Shown here in pieces: positions 31,703 through 38,849 of a DNA stretch of 64,000 bases. Under the pieces are notes generated by a model. That model had not been told where the DNA came from. It was given only the letters and a program-made list of their open reading frames with translations, and did not search any database. A program made the translations under genes and the position numbers. The stretch spans positions 1 through 64,000 of the forward strand of contig JABLXA010000012.1 of the NCBI GenBank assembly GCA_013178415.1, read 5' to 3'. The DNA is from Bacillota bacterium (lineage in GTDB: Bacteria > Bacillota > SHA-98 > Ch115). The stretch's first letter is position 1. Every line of letters starts with the position of its first letter.

Positions 31703-32587
31703 ATGTATACACGAGTGGAAAGCAGGTTTTGGCAAGACGAAAAAATGCGTGCAGTTTCGGACGACGCGCGCTATCTGATGCTTTATTTCTTAACATCTCC
31801 CCATCGTAACATTATAGGTTTCTATTTTCTCCCTTTGCCTTATGCTTGCTTTGACTTGGGATGGGATGAGAAACGGTTCCATAAAGGGTTACAGGAACTG
31901 CTACAAACAGGGCGAGTTAAATATGACGCTGATGCTCATGTAGTGTTCATCCAAAATTACCTCAAGCACAATCCTTTGGAAAACCCAAATCAAGTTAAAA
32001 GCGCTATAGAGAAACTAGAAGAGATTCCGCAAACCCAGCTATTTCAAGATTTTCTAGCTGTTTTAGAACAATGTGAGAAACAGTTTGTGAAACCCTTGGT
32101 TGAACGGTTGCAGCAACGGTTACGTCAACCAGGAACAGGTACAGGAACAGTAACAGGTACAGGAAGTACGTACGCGCCGCCTGGCGGCGCGCCTGAGCAA
32201 CCTCCTAAAGATCCCCTTGAACAAGAGAAGCAACCGGGCGAGCAGCGAAAGCGGGCCAAGACCCCGGCGGATGATAAGCTCTTCGAGCAATTCTGGACAG
32301 CTTATCCAAAGAAACGTTCAAAGGGCCAAGCCGAAAAGGCGTGGGCCAAGCTCCAGCCGGACGAGCAGCTCGTGGAGACTATGTTGGCTGCCATTGAGCG
32401 GGCCAAGACATCCGAGGAGTGGCGCAAGGAGGGTGGGCGATATATCCCTTACCCTGCGACCTGGCTAAACGCCAAGGGGTGGGAGGATGATTATCGGCCA
32501 TTGGAGGTGATAAACGGTGGACGAAGTCAAAAGCATAGGGGATATCCTCAAGGCGAAGACGATTATTCAGACTTTGTCGTACGATGA
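31703..32587 (+). CDS. Phage replication initiator (replisome organiser-like)
   Basis: 294 residues with GGGGGAG upstream. The N-terminal 110 residues (YTRVESRFWQDEKMRAVSDDARYLMLYFLTSP...WDEKRFHKGLQELLQTGRVKYD) are a winged-helix domain seen in DnaD-like or replisome organiser proteins of Gram-positive phages. A Gly/Thr linker (residues about 144-158) is coded by short direct repeats that may be the replication origin. The C-terminal domain (FEQFWTAYPKKRSKGQAEKAWAKLQ...YIPYPATWLNAKGWEDD) is common at the end of such initiators. The DnaC-like loader follows, overlapping by 71 bases. Confidence 0.8.
   Translation: MYTRVESRFWQDEKMRAVSDDARYLMLYFLTSPHRNIIGFYFLPLPYACFDLGWDEKRFHKGLQELLQTGRVKYDADAHVVFIQNYLKHNPLENPNQVKSAIEKLEEIPQTQLFQDFLAVLEQCEKQFVKPLVERLQQRLRQPGTGTGTVTGTGSTYAPPGGAPEQPPKDPLEQEKQPGEQRKRAKTPADDKLFEQFWTAYPKKRSKGQAEKAWAKLQPDEQLVETMLAAIERAKTSEEWRKEGGRYIPYPATWLNAKGWEDDYRPLEVINGGRSQKHRGYPQGEDDYSDFVVR
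32131..32194. repeat. Iteron-like repeats and palindrome inside the initiator gene, candidate replication origin
   Basis: Five imperfect copies of a 6-mer like ACAGGT/GGAACA lie at about 32131-32168. Directly after them is a perfect GC palindrome GCGCCGC-CTG-GCGGCGC. Several Gram-positive phages have the origin within the initiator gene. Confidence 0.45.
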
Positions 32588-33350
32588 TCTGGAAGTCCAT
32601 ATTTGTGAAAAATGCGGGCGGGAAATTAAGCCTGTAAAAGTTATGTTTGAGCAGTTTGGGCATATTGTCTACCCCGCCTGCAAGTGCCGAATTGAGGAGT
32701 TGGAAAGGCTCAAAGAAGAATGCCAACAACGCAATAGGCGTCAACAGATTGAGAGGCTTTTTTCAACGAGCGATCTTGGACCTCGGTTCGGCGAGTGCAC
32801 AATTGATAACTGGATCATGCGACCGGGGACAGAGAAAGCATATGAAATGGTTCGCAAATATATAGAGGCATGGCCTGAACAATTACATACGGGAGAAGGA
32901 CTTGTGCTTTTCGGCCCTCCAGGGAATGGGAAGTCTCACCTAGCGGCAGCTTGCATAAATGCGGTTATAACGCGGGGATATCCCGCAGTCTTTCAGTCGG
33001 TGACTCAGTTGATGTACAGGATCAATGCAACCTATCGGGGAAATGAGAAAGAGAGTGAGTCAGAGATAATCAATAGCCTTATTGAAGCCGATTTGGTGGT
33101 CCTGGACGACATTGGCGCTGAAAAATGGACGGAGAAGGTTGAGGAGCGGTTATATAGCATCATAGATGGCCGTTATTGGTGGAAGAGGCCAATTATCATC
33201 ACTGGAAACTTTAGGACTCCAAAGGAGTTAGAAACTCATATTGGAGAACGAGCATTTGATCGGATTGCTGAGACTAGCATCTTTGTTGCGAATATGGCCG
33301 CGAGCTATCGGAAGGAGCAAGCCCGGGCACGACTGAGGAGGGAAGCATAA
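32517..33350 (+). CDS. DnaC-like replicative helicase loader ATPase
   Basis: 277 residues from GTG 32517 with GGAGGTG upstream. An N-terminal zinc site (C30, C33, C55, C57) precedes the AAA+ domain: Walker A GPPGNGKS (133-140), Walker B LVVLDDIG, sensor region PIIITGNF, and arginine-finger region AFDRIAE. It resembles DnaC/IstB/DnaI loaders that place the replicative helicase at the origin, here recruited by the initiator encoded just upstream. Confidence 0.9.
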   Translation: MDEVKSIGDILKAKTIIQTLSYDDLEVHICEKCGREIKPVKVMFEQFGHIVYPACKCRIEELERLKEECQQRNRRQQIERLFSTSDLGPRFGECTIDNWIMRPGTEKAYEMVRKYIEAWPEQLHTGEGLVLFGPPGNGKSHLAAACINAVITRGYPAVFQSVTQLMYRINATYRGNEKESESEIINSLIEADLVVLDDIGAEKWTEKVEERLYSIIDGRYWWKRPIIITGNFRTPKELETHIGERAFDRIAETSIFVANMAASYRKEQARARLRREA

Positions 33351-33352
33351 TC

Positions 33353-33508
33353 ATGACCAAAAGGGAGCTGCTTGAGCGGATTCGTCAAGGACTGATTGAT
33401 TACAGGGTCTATGAAGATGATCTAGACATGATGGCAGAGTGTATAGTGCGGAGGATACTGAACGGGCACGAGGACGACGAGGAGATCAAGGTCGGGGGGA
33501 CGGATTGA
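33353..33508 (+). CDS. Small acidic hypothetical protein
   Basis: 51 residues (starts MTKRELLERIRQGLIDYRVY, ends IKVGGTD), ATG three bases after the loader's stop, GGAGGGAAG upstream. Its stop and the next start overlap (TGATG) inside a GGGGGGACGGATTGATG junction that recurs at 33729 and 33925. Confidence 0.6.
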   Translation: MTKRELLERIRQGLIDYRVYEDDLDMMAECIVRRILNGHEDDEEIKVGGTD

Positions 33509-33729
33509 TGGTTGAGGTAAGACGGTGTGGTGAATGTAGCTATTTTGATTGGGATGATTATGATGACGATATTGATGGTAACGATGATTTAGGCAATTGC
33601 ATGTGCCCAGAGGTTAAATTCAAAAGCGTTTGTCCGGATTGGTATGCTTGTGATTATTTTATCGAAGCAGATGAAGAAGATTGGCCAGAAGATTGGCTGG
33701 ATGATTATGGGTATGGGGGAACGGATTGA
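33508..33729 (+). CDS. Small acidic protein with cysteine motifs
   Basis: 73 residues. RCGECSYFDWD, then GNCMCPEV, then CPDWYACDYFIEA: a C-x2-C...C-x-C...C...C pattern seen in small phage and bacterial proteins that probably bind zinc or a cluster. Very acidic (D/E about one third). Start overlaps the preceding stop. Confidence 0.6.
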   Translation: MVEVRRCGECSYFDWDDYDDDIDGNDDLGNCMCPEVKFKSVCPDWYACDYFIEADEEDWPEDWLDDYGYGGTD

Positions 33730-33962
33730 TGAAGTGCTATGTTTGCGGCGCGGAGATGGTCAAGCGACTGAGGGATGTTGAATTGACATGGAAAGGCAAG
33801 GACAGATACGTTTTCCCCGACATCGAAGCGTGGGTGTGTCTGAAATGCGGGGAAGAAGTGTACGAGCCTGAAGATGCTCGTTACATGCTGAACGAGGCCA
33901 AAAGAAAGTCGGAGGGACGGACTGATGCGGAAACGTCTAGGTGCCATCGTGAAAAGAAATAG
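33729..33962 (+). CDS. YgiT-type zinc-finger protein (MqsA-like N-domain)
   Basis: 77 residues from ATG 33729. MKCYVCGAEMVKRLRDVELTWKGK and AWVCLKCGEEVYEPEDARYM give paired CxxC as in YgiT/MqsA antitoxin zinc domains. No MqsR-type toxin is adjacent and no helix-turn-helix follows, so it is a domain-only protein. Confidence 0.75.
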   Translation: MKCYVCGAEMVKRLRDVELTWKGKDRYVFPDIEAWVCLKCGEEVYEPEDARYMLNEAKRKSEGRTDAETSRCHREKK

Positions 33963-34185
33963 AGTCCTAGACTATTTGGCGGACGGAGAATGGCATACGC
34001 TACCCAAGGGGCTGGCAGAGGTTGCGGGCCGCATGGCAAGTGAGGGGTTACTAGAGCGGAAGCAGGGTTATATCGCTAAGGGGAAGGGCTGCGGTATGCG
34101 TGTGCTGTTTCGGTTGCCGAAGGCGGGGAATGCAAATGGCAATGTAGGAGGTGCGCGGAATGGGCAGAAGGCTGAGCTGGGATGA
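33925..34185 (+). CDS. Small basic protein with winged-helix-like pattern
   Basis: 86 residues. NRVLDYLADGEWHTLPKGLAEVAGRMASEGLLERKQGYIAKGKGCGMRVLFRLPK reads as helix, short turn, helix, wing, typical of small DNA-binding winged helices. Overlaps the zinc-finger gene by 38 bases. Confidence 0.55.
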   Translation: MRKRLGAIVKRNRVLDYLADGEWHTLPKGLAEVAGRMASEGLLERKQGYIAKGKGCGMRVLFRLPKAGNANGNVGGARNGQKAELG

Positions 34186-34390
34186 GATCAAGGCGGCGGC
34201 GTATCTCGTAGTGGCGTATATCGATCTTCTGGATCGGGGGCTGCCGCAGAGTGACTATCAGGCATGGAGGGCGAGAGGGGAACGGATATTTGCACCCCAT
34301 GAACACCGTGAGCCTTGGCATGTGACGATCGGCGAGATTATGCGGTCCAAAGGCGTGGACCTGGAGCGGATATTGGGGGTGGCGGCGTGA
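34160..34390 (+). CDS. Hypothetical phage protein
   Basis: 76 residues from ATG 34160 with AGGAGGTG upstream. Helical (LSWDEIKAAAYLVVAYIDLLDRGL). No family recognised. Overlaps both neighbours. Confidence 0.5.
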   Translation: MGRRLSWDEIKAAAYLVVAYIDLLDRGLPQSDYQAWRARGERIFAPHEHREPWHVTIGEIMRSKGVDLERILGVAA

Positions 34391-34701
34391 TCCTTTTTAA
34401 GCCTGAGCATGTAGAGCCAATATTGGCAGGTCGAAAGACACAAACGCGGCGAGTGGGAAAGAAACGTTGGAACGTAGGATCAATACATCAGGCGCGGTTG
34501 AATTACTATGCGAAGCCGTTTGCACGCATTAAAATCCTCGCGGTCAGGCAGGAGCGGTTAGGGGATATCAGCGAGGAGGACGCAAGACGCGAGGGGTATG
34601 GGTCGGTAGAGGAGTATCGGAAAGTGTTTGAGCGGATCTATGGGCGATGGGTGCCTGACGAGATGGTCTGGGCGATTGATTTTGAGGTGGTGGGATCGTG
34701 A
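34387..34701 (+). CDS. ASCH domain protein
   Basis: 104 residues from GTG 34387, overlapping the upstream stop. ILFKPEHVEPILAGRKTQTRRVGKKRW is the ASCH start (PUA-like fold, G-R-K-T-Q-T-R-R basic loop), then RIKILAVRQERLGDISEEDARREGY and a closing WAIDFEVV. ASCH proteins bind or process RNA or modified nucleosides; small stand-alone copies are frequent in phages. Confidence 0.85.
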   Translation: MILFKPEHVEPILAGRKTQTRRVGKKRWNVGSIHQARLNYYAKPFARIKILAVRQERLGDISEEDARREGYGSVEEYRKVFERIYGRWVPDEMVWAIDFEVVGS

Positions 34702-35063
34702 AGTTGATGATCTCTTGTCCACATCCTAACTGCAATAAAGTGATACCATTTGAGGGCGATTTCGTATTTGCTCTTGTCGTTAATTGTATATGCGGAGCCT
34801 GCAAATTGGCGCTCAAGAAAGACGATGACGGTTCTGTTTGGGTCGGCCTTGCTCTACCGGGGAATACCCCCATACGGAAAGGTGATTGGGTGATATTACA
34901 GCACACGATATTGAATATACACGGTCCCTCGACGCGGTACTACACAGCTGTTGAGATCGGATTTGGTGGGAAGAAACCAAAGGAAAAGAATGGAAGTCCT
35001 ATATACATGGATCGGGTAATTGCTATAGTGAAGGAATGGAGAAAATTGGAGGTGGCAGCATGA
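34698..35063 (+). CDS. Hypothetical protein with cysteine motifs
   Basis: 121 residues from GTG 34698. CPHPNC and CICGAC in the first 40 residues suggest a zinc ribbon; then a beta-rich region and a basic end. No family recognised. Coupled by overlap to genes both sides. Confidence 0.55.
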   Translation: MKLMISCPHPNCNKVIPFEGDFVFALVVNCICGACKLALKKDDDGSVWVGLALPGNTPIRKGDWVILQHTILNIHGPSTRYYTAVEIGFGGKKPKEKNGSPIYMDRVIAIVKEWRKLEVAA

Positions 35064-35278
35064 AATTTTTCGCGAACGATTATGCAGTCGTTAACCTCGA
35101 GCAATCTCAATGCGGCGATTGTGTGCACATTAAGATTTGCCCTTTTCTACGTGATGTTGACGATCTGCAGGACGTATTTGTGCGGCGCGAAGTGACTATC
35201 CAAAAGTGCGGGGCGTATATGAGTATAAGCCAAATCAAGGAGGCCAAGGATGATGCCAGGGAAGGCGCCACGGCGTAA
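35060..35278 (+). CDS. Hypothetical protein with CxxC
   Basis: 72 residues from ATG 35060 (GGAGGTGG upstream). QCGDCVHIKICPFL and later KCGAYMS give four Cys in C-x2-C...C...C order. No family recognised. Confidence 0.55.
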   Translation: MKFFANDYAVVNLEQSQCGDCVHIKICPFLRDVDDLQDVFVRREVTIQKCGAYMSISQIKEAKDDAREGATA

Positions 35279-35552
35279 GGGATTTGGTGCAGAGCGCGAG
35301 CTCGCCCGGCTCCTTGGGGGCTCGAGAGTACCCCTGTCCGGTGCTGCCGGCGGAGACTATGCCGGGGACGTGGTGGTCCCCGGCCTTGGGACTGGAGAGG
35401 TAAAGCGCCGGCGGGACGGGTTCAAGCAGTTGTATCAGTGGCTAGAGGGGCGGGACTGGCTGGCAATTAGGGCTGATTATAAAGGCTGGCTGATCGTGTT
35501 GCCGATAGAGAAACTCGTCGAGCTGAAAAATCGGGGTAGACTGTCCTCTTAA
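35250..35552 (+). CDS. Holliday junction resolvase-like PD-(D/E)XK protein
   Basis: 100 residues. KGFGAERELARLLGG (first Glu), GGDYAGDVVVPGLGTGEVKRRRDG (Asp, then E-x-K) and QWLEGRDWLAIRADYKGWLIVLP is the compact nuclease pattern of Hjc-like resolvases and phage relatives. It may resolve branched DNA before packaging. AAGGAGGCC precedes the ATG. Confidence 0.75.
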   Translation: MMPGKAPRRKGFGAERELARLLGGSRVPLSGAAGGDYAGDVVVPGLGTGEVKRRRDGFKQLYQWLEGRDWLAIRADYKGWLIVLPIEKLVELKNRGRLSS

Positions 35553-35686
35553 AATGGGTCAAAATTGCACAGAAAGGGGTCTATTTTGAGAGATCGAATA
35601 TGGGGTAGATAGATTTATGTATCGAAAAAAATCTCTTGTTATAGGGCAAGATAAATGCCGCAGAAAAAATATGGCCAGTTTAGATA

Positions 35687-35719
35687 GGGGGTAATATCCC
35701 CCGATACCCTGGGTGGTAT
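35687..35719. promoter_or_regulatory. Palindromes upstream of thymidine kinase
   Basis: GGGGG-TAATAT-CCCCC (35687-35702) and ATACC...GGTAT (about 35704-35719) are two adjacent inverted repeats in the 196-base gene-free stretch 35553-35748. No strong promoter is seen. They may be regulator sites or an RNA hairpin. Confidence 0.4.
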
Positions 35720-35748
35720 AACACATATCAGGATTAGGAGGGTTTATT

Positions 35749-36363
35749 GTGGCCGGCAGGATAGAGCTTATCACGGGGCCGATGTTCGCGGGTAAGACGA
35801 CAGAACTTTGCAGACGGTTGGATTGGCGGGAAAAGGAAGGATATAATGTTCCTTACATCAGAGTGCCTTCAATATTGACGCCTACAATAGTGTTTGAGGG
35901 TGGCAACATAATGGCGAAATCGCATGATGGCGAAAAGAGAATCGTTGTGCCCATCTGTGATCTAGAGGGAGAATTTATTGATTTAAAAGAGATTTATGGC
36001 ACAAGTAAGGTTGCTGTAGGCATTGACGAGGTCCAGTTCTTCCCTCCCGAGGCCGTTCCCATCATCAAACGTGCCGCTCGTGAATGGGGCTGGACGGTGA
36101 TTTGCGCGGGATTGGATTATGATTTCAAGCGATACGAATTTTCTACTACCTGGGAACTCCGGGAAATCGCGGACGTGCGCATTGATATGTTTGCCAGATG
36201 CGCTGTCTGCGGAGGACGGGCAGATGTGACCCAACGTTTACACCTCGATGGGACTCCTGCGCGGTGGGACGAGCCACAGATAGTACTCGACGACGGCAGC
36301 GTGCGATATGAGCCAAGGTGCTGGAGGTGCCATGTGGTGGCGCCTGCGGGAGGAGGTGATTAA
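35749..36363 (+). CDS. tdk: Thymidine kinase (type II)
   Basis: 204 residues from GTG 35749 with AGGAGGG upstream. Walker A GPMFAGKT (10-17), Walker B VAVGIDEVQFF, the lasso loop FARCAVCGGRADVTQR with a CxxC zinc pair completed by RCWRC near the C-terminus: all type II thymidine kinase features. It would phosphorylate thymidine for phage DNA synthesis. Confidence 0.93.
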   Translation: MAGRIELITGPMFAGKTTELCRRLDWREKEGYNVPYIRVPSILTPTIVFEGGNIMAKSHDGEKRIVVPICDLEGEFIDLKEIYGTSKVAVGIDEVQFFPPEAVPIIKRAAREWGWTVICAGLDYDFKRYEFSTTWELREIADVRIDMFARCAVCGGRADVTQRLHLDGTPARWDEPQIVLDDGSVRYEPRCWRCHVVAPAGGGD

Positions 36364-36364
36364 C

Positions 36365-36628
36365 ATGGGAGACTATGTAATTACTATCAAACTTGGTGGC
36401 GTTGGTCATTTGAGAAGGCAAATAGAGGCTATTCGGGACGGCCTAACGCTAATGGTTGAGAAGCTAGAAAAAGTTGAGACGACTTATTGCATGGACTGCG
36501 GGACGGAGCTGGAGTTCAAATCTCAGCTTGCCGATTCAAATGGGCGGATGGAGACAATGAAGTGGTGTCCAAACTGCGATCAAGTATGCAGGTTTAGAGA
36601 TACGCAAAAGGTCGGAGAAAAGGTTTAG
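36365..36628 (+). CDS. Hypothetical zinc-ribbon protein
   Basis: 87 residues from ATG 36365 (GGAGGAGGTG upstream). A helix (HLRRQIEAIRDGLTLMVEKLEKVE) is followed by CMDCGTEL...WCPNCDQVCRF, a double CxxC zinc ribbon. Confidence 0.6.
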   Translation: MGDYVITIKLGGVGHLRRQIEAIRDGLTLMVEKLEKVETTYCMDCGTELEFKSQLADSNGRMETMKWCPNCDQVCRFRDTQKVGEKV

Positions 36629-36670
36629 GTGCTGGAGGTGCTATAAGGTTGATTATGGGGAGGCGAAGGG

Positions 36671-37165
36671 ATGAGCGGATTAACAAAATGTCCGGTGTGC
36701 GGAATTGGAGAGTTTTTTGAAAAATTGCCTAGTGGATCCTATCATTGTGTGCATTGCCACAGATATTTCAGATTCGACGGTGTAGAATTTGGACCCCCAG
36801 CGGCTGATTTAGAAAATCCCGCAGGCCCCGACAGCGTGGCGGCGGATCAGGGCCATGCGGTGAAGGCCCCTGCAACATTCGAGGATGCTTTCGATGCTAT
36901 TATAGCCGAATTGCGGGAACTTATGATCAAGAAGCAACGAGATTACGGACACGAGAATATCACGGCATTCGGGGAGTTCGGCGTGCTAGTCAGGCTCAAT
37001 GACAAGGTGGCGCGGCTAAGGAATCTGCTAAGCAAGGACAAGGAGCCGCAGAATGAGAGTATTGAGGACTCCTGGTGGGACATCGCAAACTATGCGATTA
37101 TAGCGCAAATGCTGCGGCGGGGGATATTCACGTTACCGCTGAGTGAGGATATACAGGCAAGCTAG
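36671..37165 (+). CDS. DUF1599 (Nmad1-type) protein with N-terminal zinc ribbon
   Basis: 164 residues. N-terminal CPVCG...CVHCHRYFRF zinc ribbon (residues 8-30), then DUF1599: ELMIKKQRDYGHENITAFGEFGVLVRLNDKVARLRNLL and NESIEDSWWDIANYAIIA. The family, named nucleotide modification associated domain 1, resembles all-alpha NTP pyrophosphatases of the MazG type. It may hydrolyse a (modified) nucleotide. Confidence 0.85.
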   Translation: MSGLTKCPVCGIGEFFEKLPSGSYHCVHCHRYFRFDGVEFGPPAADLENPAGPDSVAADQGHAVKAPATFEDAFDAIIAELRELMIKKQRDYGHENITAFGEFGVLVRLNDKVARLRNLLSKDKEPQNESIEDSWWDIANYAIIAQMLRRGIFTLPLSEDIQAS

Positions 37166-37260
37166 GGTGGAGGCAGGGCCGGCGCCCGTTACCGTTCGCC
37201 GCGTGGTACGATTAAAAGAACAGGAGAATTCTGGATTTGCGCAGTCTGGGAAATAATGCT

Positions 37261-37452
37261 ATGATTAAGGGGGTGTCCCAGTTGGAGCAAAAACAAAAGG
37301 TCATAGTCGTCGAGGTAACGGAGCGGGAAAAGATTTTGCTTGACTACCTCCGGGAAACGAAATATGGCGACATCACAATAACCATGCGGGACGGACAACC
37401 CCGAAGGATTTTGGAAGTCAGACGAAGTATAGACTTGGAAAAAGCGCAATAA
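37261..37452 (+). CDS. DUF2292 (YezD-like) small protein
   Basis: 63 residues from ATG 37261 (GTG 37273 is an alternative start). VTEREKILLDYLRETKYGDITITMRDGQPRRILEV matches the DUF2292 pattern (helix, then Y-G-x-I-x-I-x-x-x-D-G-x-x). Role unknown. Confidence 0.6.
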   Translation: MIKGVSQLEQKQKVIVVEVTEREKILLDYLRETKYGDITITMRDGQPRRILEVRRSIDLEKAQ

Positions 37453-37483
37453 TGAAATAGCGATATCCCAGAGCGAAGAACGC

Positions 37484-37522
37484 GCGGGAGTTGCTCGAGA
37501 GAGTGGCTCCCGCTTTCGCTTT
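37484..37522 (+). terminator. Possible intrinsic terminator
   Basis: GCGGGAG (37484-37490) pairs with CTCCCGC (37507-37513), followed by TTTCGCTTT. The loop is 16 bases and the T-run is broken, so termination would be partial. Confidence 0.4.
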
Positions 37523-37537
37523 ATCGGGGGTGACAGG

Positions 37538-37843
37538 ATGAAACCGTTAGATTTTGAGTCCCTTACCTTAGCTAGGCGCGAACGAGAGATATTGGGCGAG
37601 GGCCAGGCCGTCATGCTTTATACCTGTCCCCGCTGCGGGTGGCGGACGCTTGTCTGGTCGGGGCAGGTCGAGGGCCGATGGCAATGCGTTAATCGACGAT
37701 GCGGGCTCGACTATGCAAGTCTGGATGACCTGCTGAAACATGAAGAGATAGTCAGTGCAAGGAAAGAGAAAGAAATCAAGGAGCTTATGCGCGCACCCGC
37801 ATATCAGCGCGTCCGGGGCGCGATGAAACAGACGCGATATTAG
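37538..37843 (+). CDS. Zinc-ribbon protein ending in an MRAPAY motif
   Basis: 101 residues. CPRCGWRTLVW...WQCVNRRCGLDY is a zinc ribbon (residues 29-57). The C-terminus LMRAPAYQRVRGAMKQTRY recurs in the next gene. GGGGGTGACAGG precedes the ATG. Confidence 0.6.
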   Translation: MKPLDFESLTLARREREILGEGQAVMLYTCPRCGWRTLVWSGQVEGRWQCVNRRCGLDYASLDDLLKHEEIVSARKEKEIKELMRAPAYQRVRGAMKQTRY

Positions 37844-37853
37844 GAGGCGCGAC

Positions 37854-38075
37854 ATGATCACAATACTTGGATATCTTTGGGACAAGAACCCCTTAGTCAT
37901 AGTAGCTTTGATCCGGTTGAGGCTTTTAGATTGGGCCTGGGGACGCGATTTATTGCTCGCCGATGCGCAGGCTTGGCTTGGATTAGCAGAGCACGAGGAT
38001 TATGCTGCGATGATGCGGGCTCCCGCTTACCGGAGGTCTCGGGGCGGGGCGCTGAGGCAGGTGAGGCGGGGATGA
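37854..38075 (+). CDS. Small protein with hydrophobic N-terminus and MRAPAY tail
   Basis: 73 residues, AGGAGG upstream. N-terminus ITILGYLWDKNPLVIVALIRLRLLDWAWG is hydrophobic (perhaps membrane-associated); the C-terminus MMRAPAYRRSRGGALRQVRR matches the end of the preceding protein. Confidence 0.55.
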   Translation: MITILGYLWDKNPLVIVALIRLRLLDWAWGRDLLLADAQAWLGLAEHEDYAAMMRAPAYRRSRGGALRQVRRG

Positions 38076-38290
38076 GTATCTGCACAGGTCACCGAGTTAT
38101 ACTTCGCGATGGAACTGAGTGGTCAATCTTGGATATCGACTGGAAACATAAGCTCGTCCGGCTAGGAGACAGGCTCAAGAGACCTCGGGAGTTGCGGGCT
38201 GTTGCTTTCAGGGAGATACGTGAGATTGCTGGTTGGGATGCAGGCGATGGCATTATCCCGATAGAAGAGGAGGACGACTCGGAGGAATGA
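38072..38290 (+). CDS. Hypothetical phage protein, beta-rich
   Basis: 72 residues, ATG overlapping the upstream stop. HRVILRDGTEWSILDIDWKHKLVRLGDRLKRPRELRAV resembles a small barrel such as an SH3-like or head-completion-type fold. No family recognised. Confidence 0.5.
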   Translation: MSICTGHRVILRDGTEWSILDIDWKHKLVRLGDRLKRPRELRAVAFREIREIAGWDAGDGIIPIEEEDDSEE

Positions 38291-38595
38291 ACATCACGGT
38301 TGATGAGCTCAGGTCCTGGTGCCCTGAGTGTGCGGCCACGCTTGACGTGATCGTTCCAGGATGGGTTAGATGCCCTCGGTGCGGTTGGGAAGAATTCAAG
38401 CGAGGATTATCTCGACGTGCGGATAGGGCGATCGAACAAAGGGAGAGCATCGAAGCCCGGGAATGCTATGAGGATGACACCTCTCCTTTGAAGATACCTT
38501 ACAAGAGGGGTGGAAGCCGTAAGAGCGGCAGATATCGGGGGCGTAATAAAAAATCGTGGTGGAAGCCGTGGTATATGCGAAGTGTGGGAATTTAG
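38287..38595 (+). CDS. Zinc-ribbon protein with basic tail
   Basis: 102 residues from ATG 38287 (overlaps the upstream stop). WCPECAATLDVIVPGWVRCPRCGWEEF is a clear zinc ribbon; the last 30 residues are Arg/Lys/Gly-rich (KRGGSRKSGRYRGRNKKSWW), suggesting nucleic-acid binding. Last gene before the late promoter region; an activator of late genes is one possibility. Confidence 0.6.
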   Translation: MNITVDELRSWCPECAATLDVIVPGWVRCPRCGWEEFKRGLSRRADRAIEQRESIEARECYEDDTSPLKIPYKRGGSRKSGRYRGRNKKSWWKPWYMRSVGI

Positions 38596-38606
38596 ACGCT
38601 AGGGTA

Positions 38607-38635
38607 TTGACAATTCTTTTTTAAGCTGCTAATCT
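38607..38635 (+). promoter_or_regulatory. Predicted late promoter
   Basis: TTGACA (38607-38612), 17 base spacer, TAATCT (38630-38635). It is followed 54 bases later by an intrinsic terminator and then by the packaging genes. Confidence 0.65.
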
Positions 38636-38688
38636 GATGACAGGTGGTGCGTCTTTTTTTGTCTCAAAATGGGGTATCGTGAGAACGA

Positions 38689-38708
38689 GCGGCGGAGGCC
38701 GCTTTTTT
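38689..38708 (+). terminator. Intrinsic terminator in the late leader
   Basis: GCGGC-GGAG-GCCGC stem-loop followed by TTTTTTG. Located between the predicted late promoter and terminase, so antitermination may be needed for late expression. Confidence 0.75.
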
Positions 38709-38736
38709 GTTTAGCGACAACGGGGCGTATTCAGAC

Positions 38737-38832
38737 CGCCGGGGCGGATTTGCCTCCTTACCTGCTCCGCGGGGCCCCGGCGCCTAATGGGGATTACATG
38801 TTACGTATTACGTAACACGATTTAACGTAACG
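38737..38832. other. Inverted repeats before terminase, candidate packaging or regulatory site
   Basis: CGCCGGGGC (38737-38745) pairs with GCCCCGGCG (38774-38782). Next, GTTACG-TATTA-CGTAAC (38800-38816) is near-palindromic, with further CGTAAC half-sites at about 38825-38832. Terminase recognition sites often lie in or beside the small-terminase gene. Confidence 0.4.
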
Positions 38833-38849
38833 AAACGGGGGTGGTCGCA

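Noticed and set aside
33729-33962. MqsRA toxin-antitoxin pair
   Set aside because: Only the zinc domain is present; no MqsR-like toxin and no helix-turn-helix domain.
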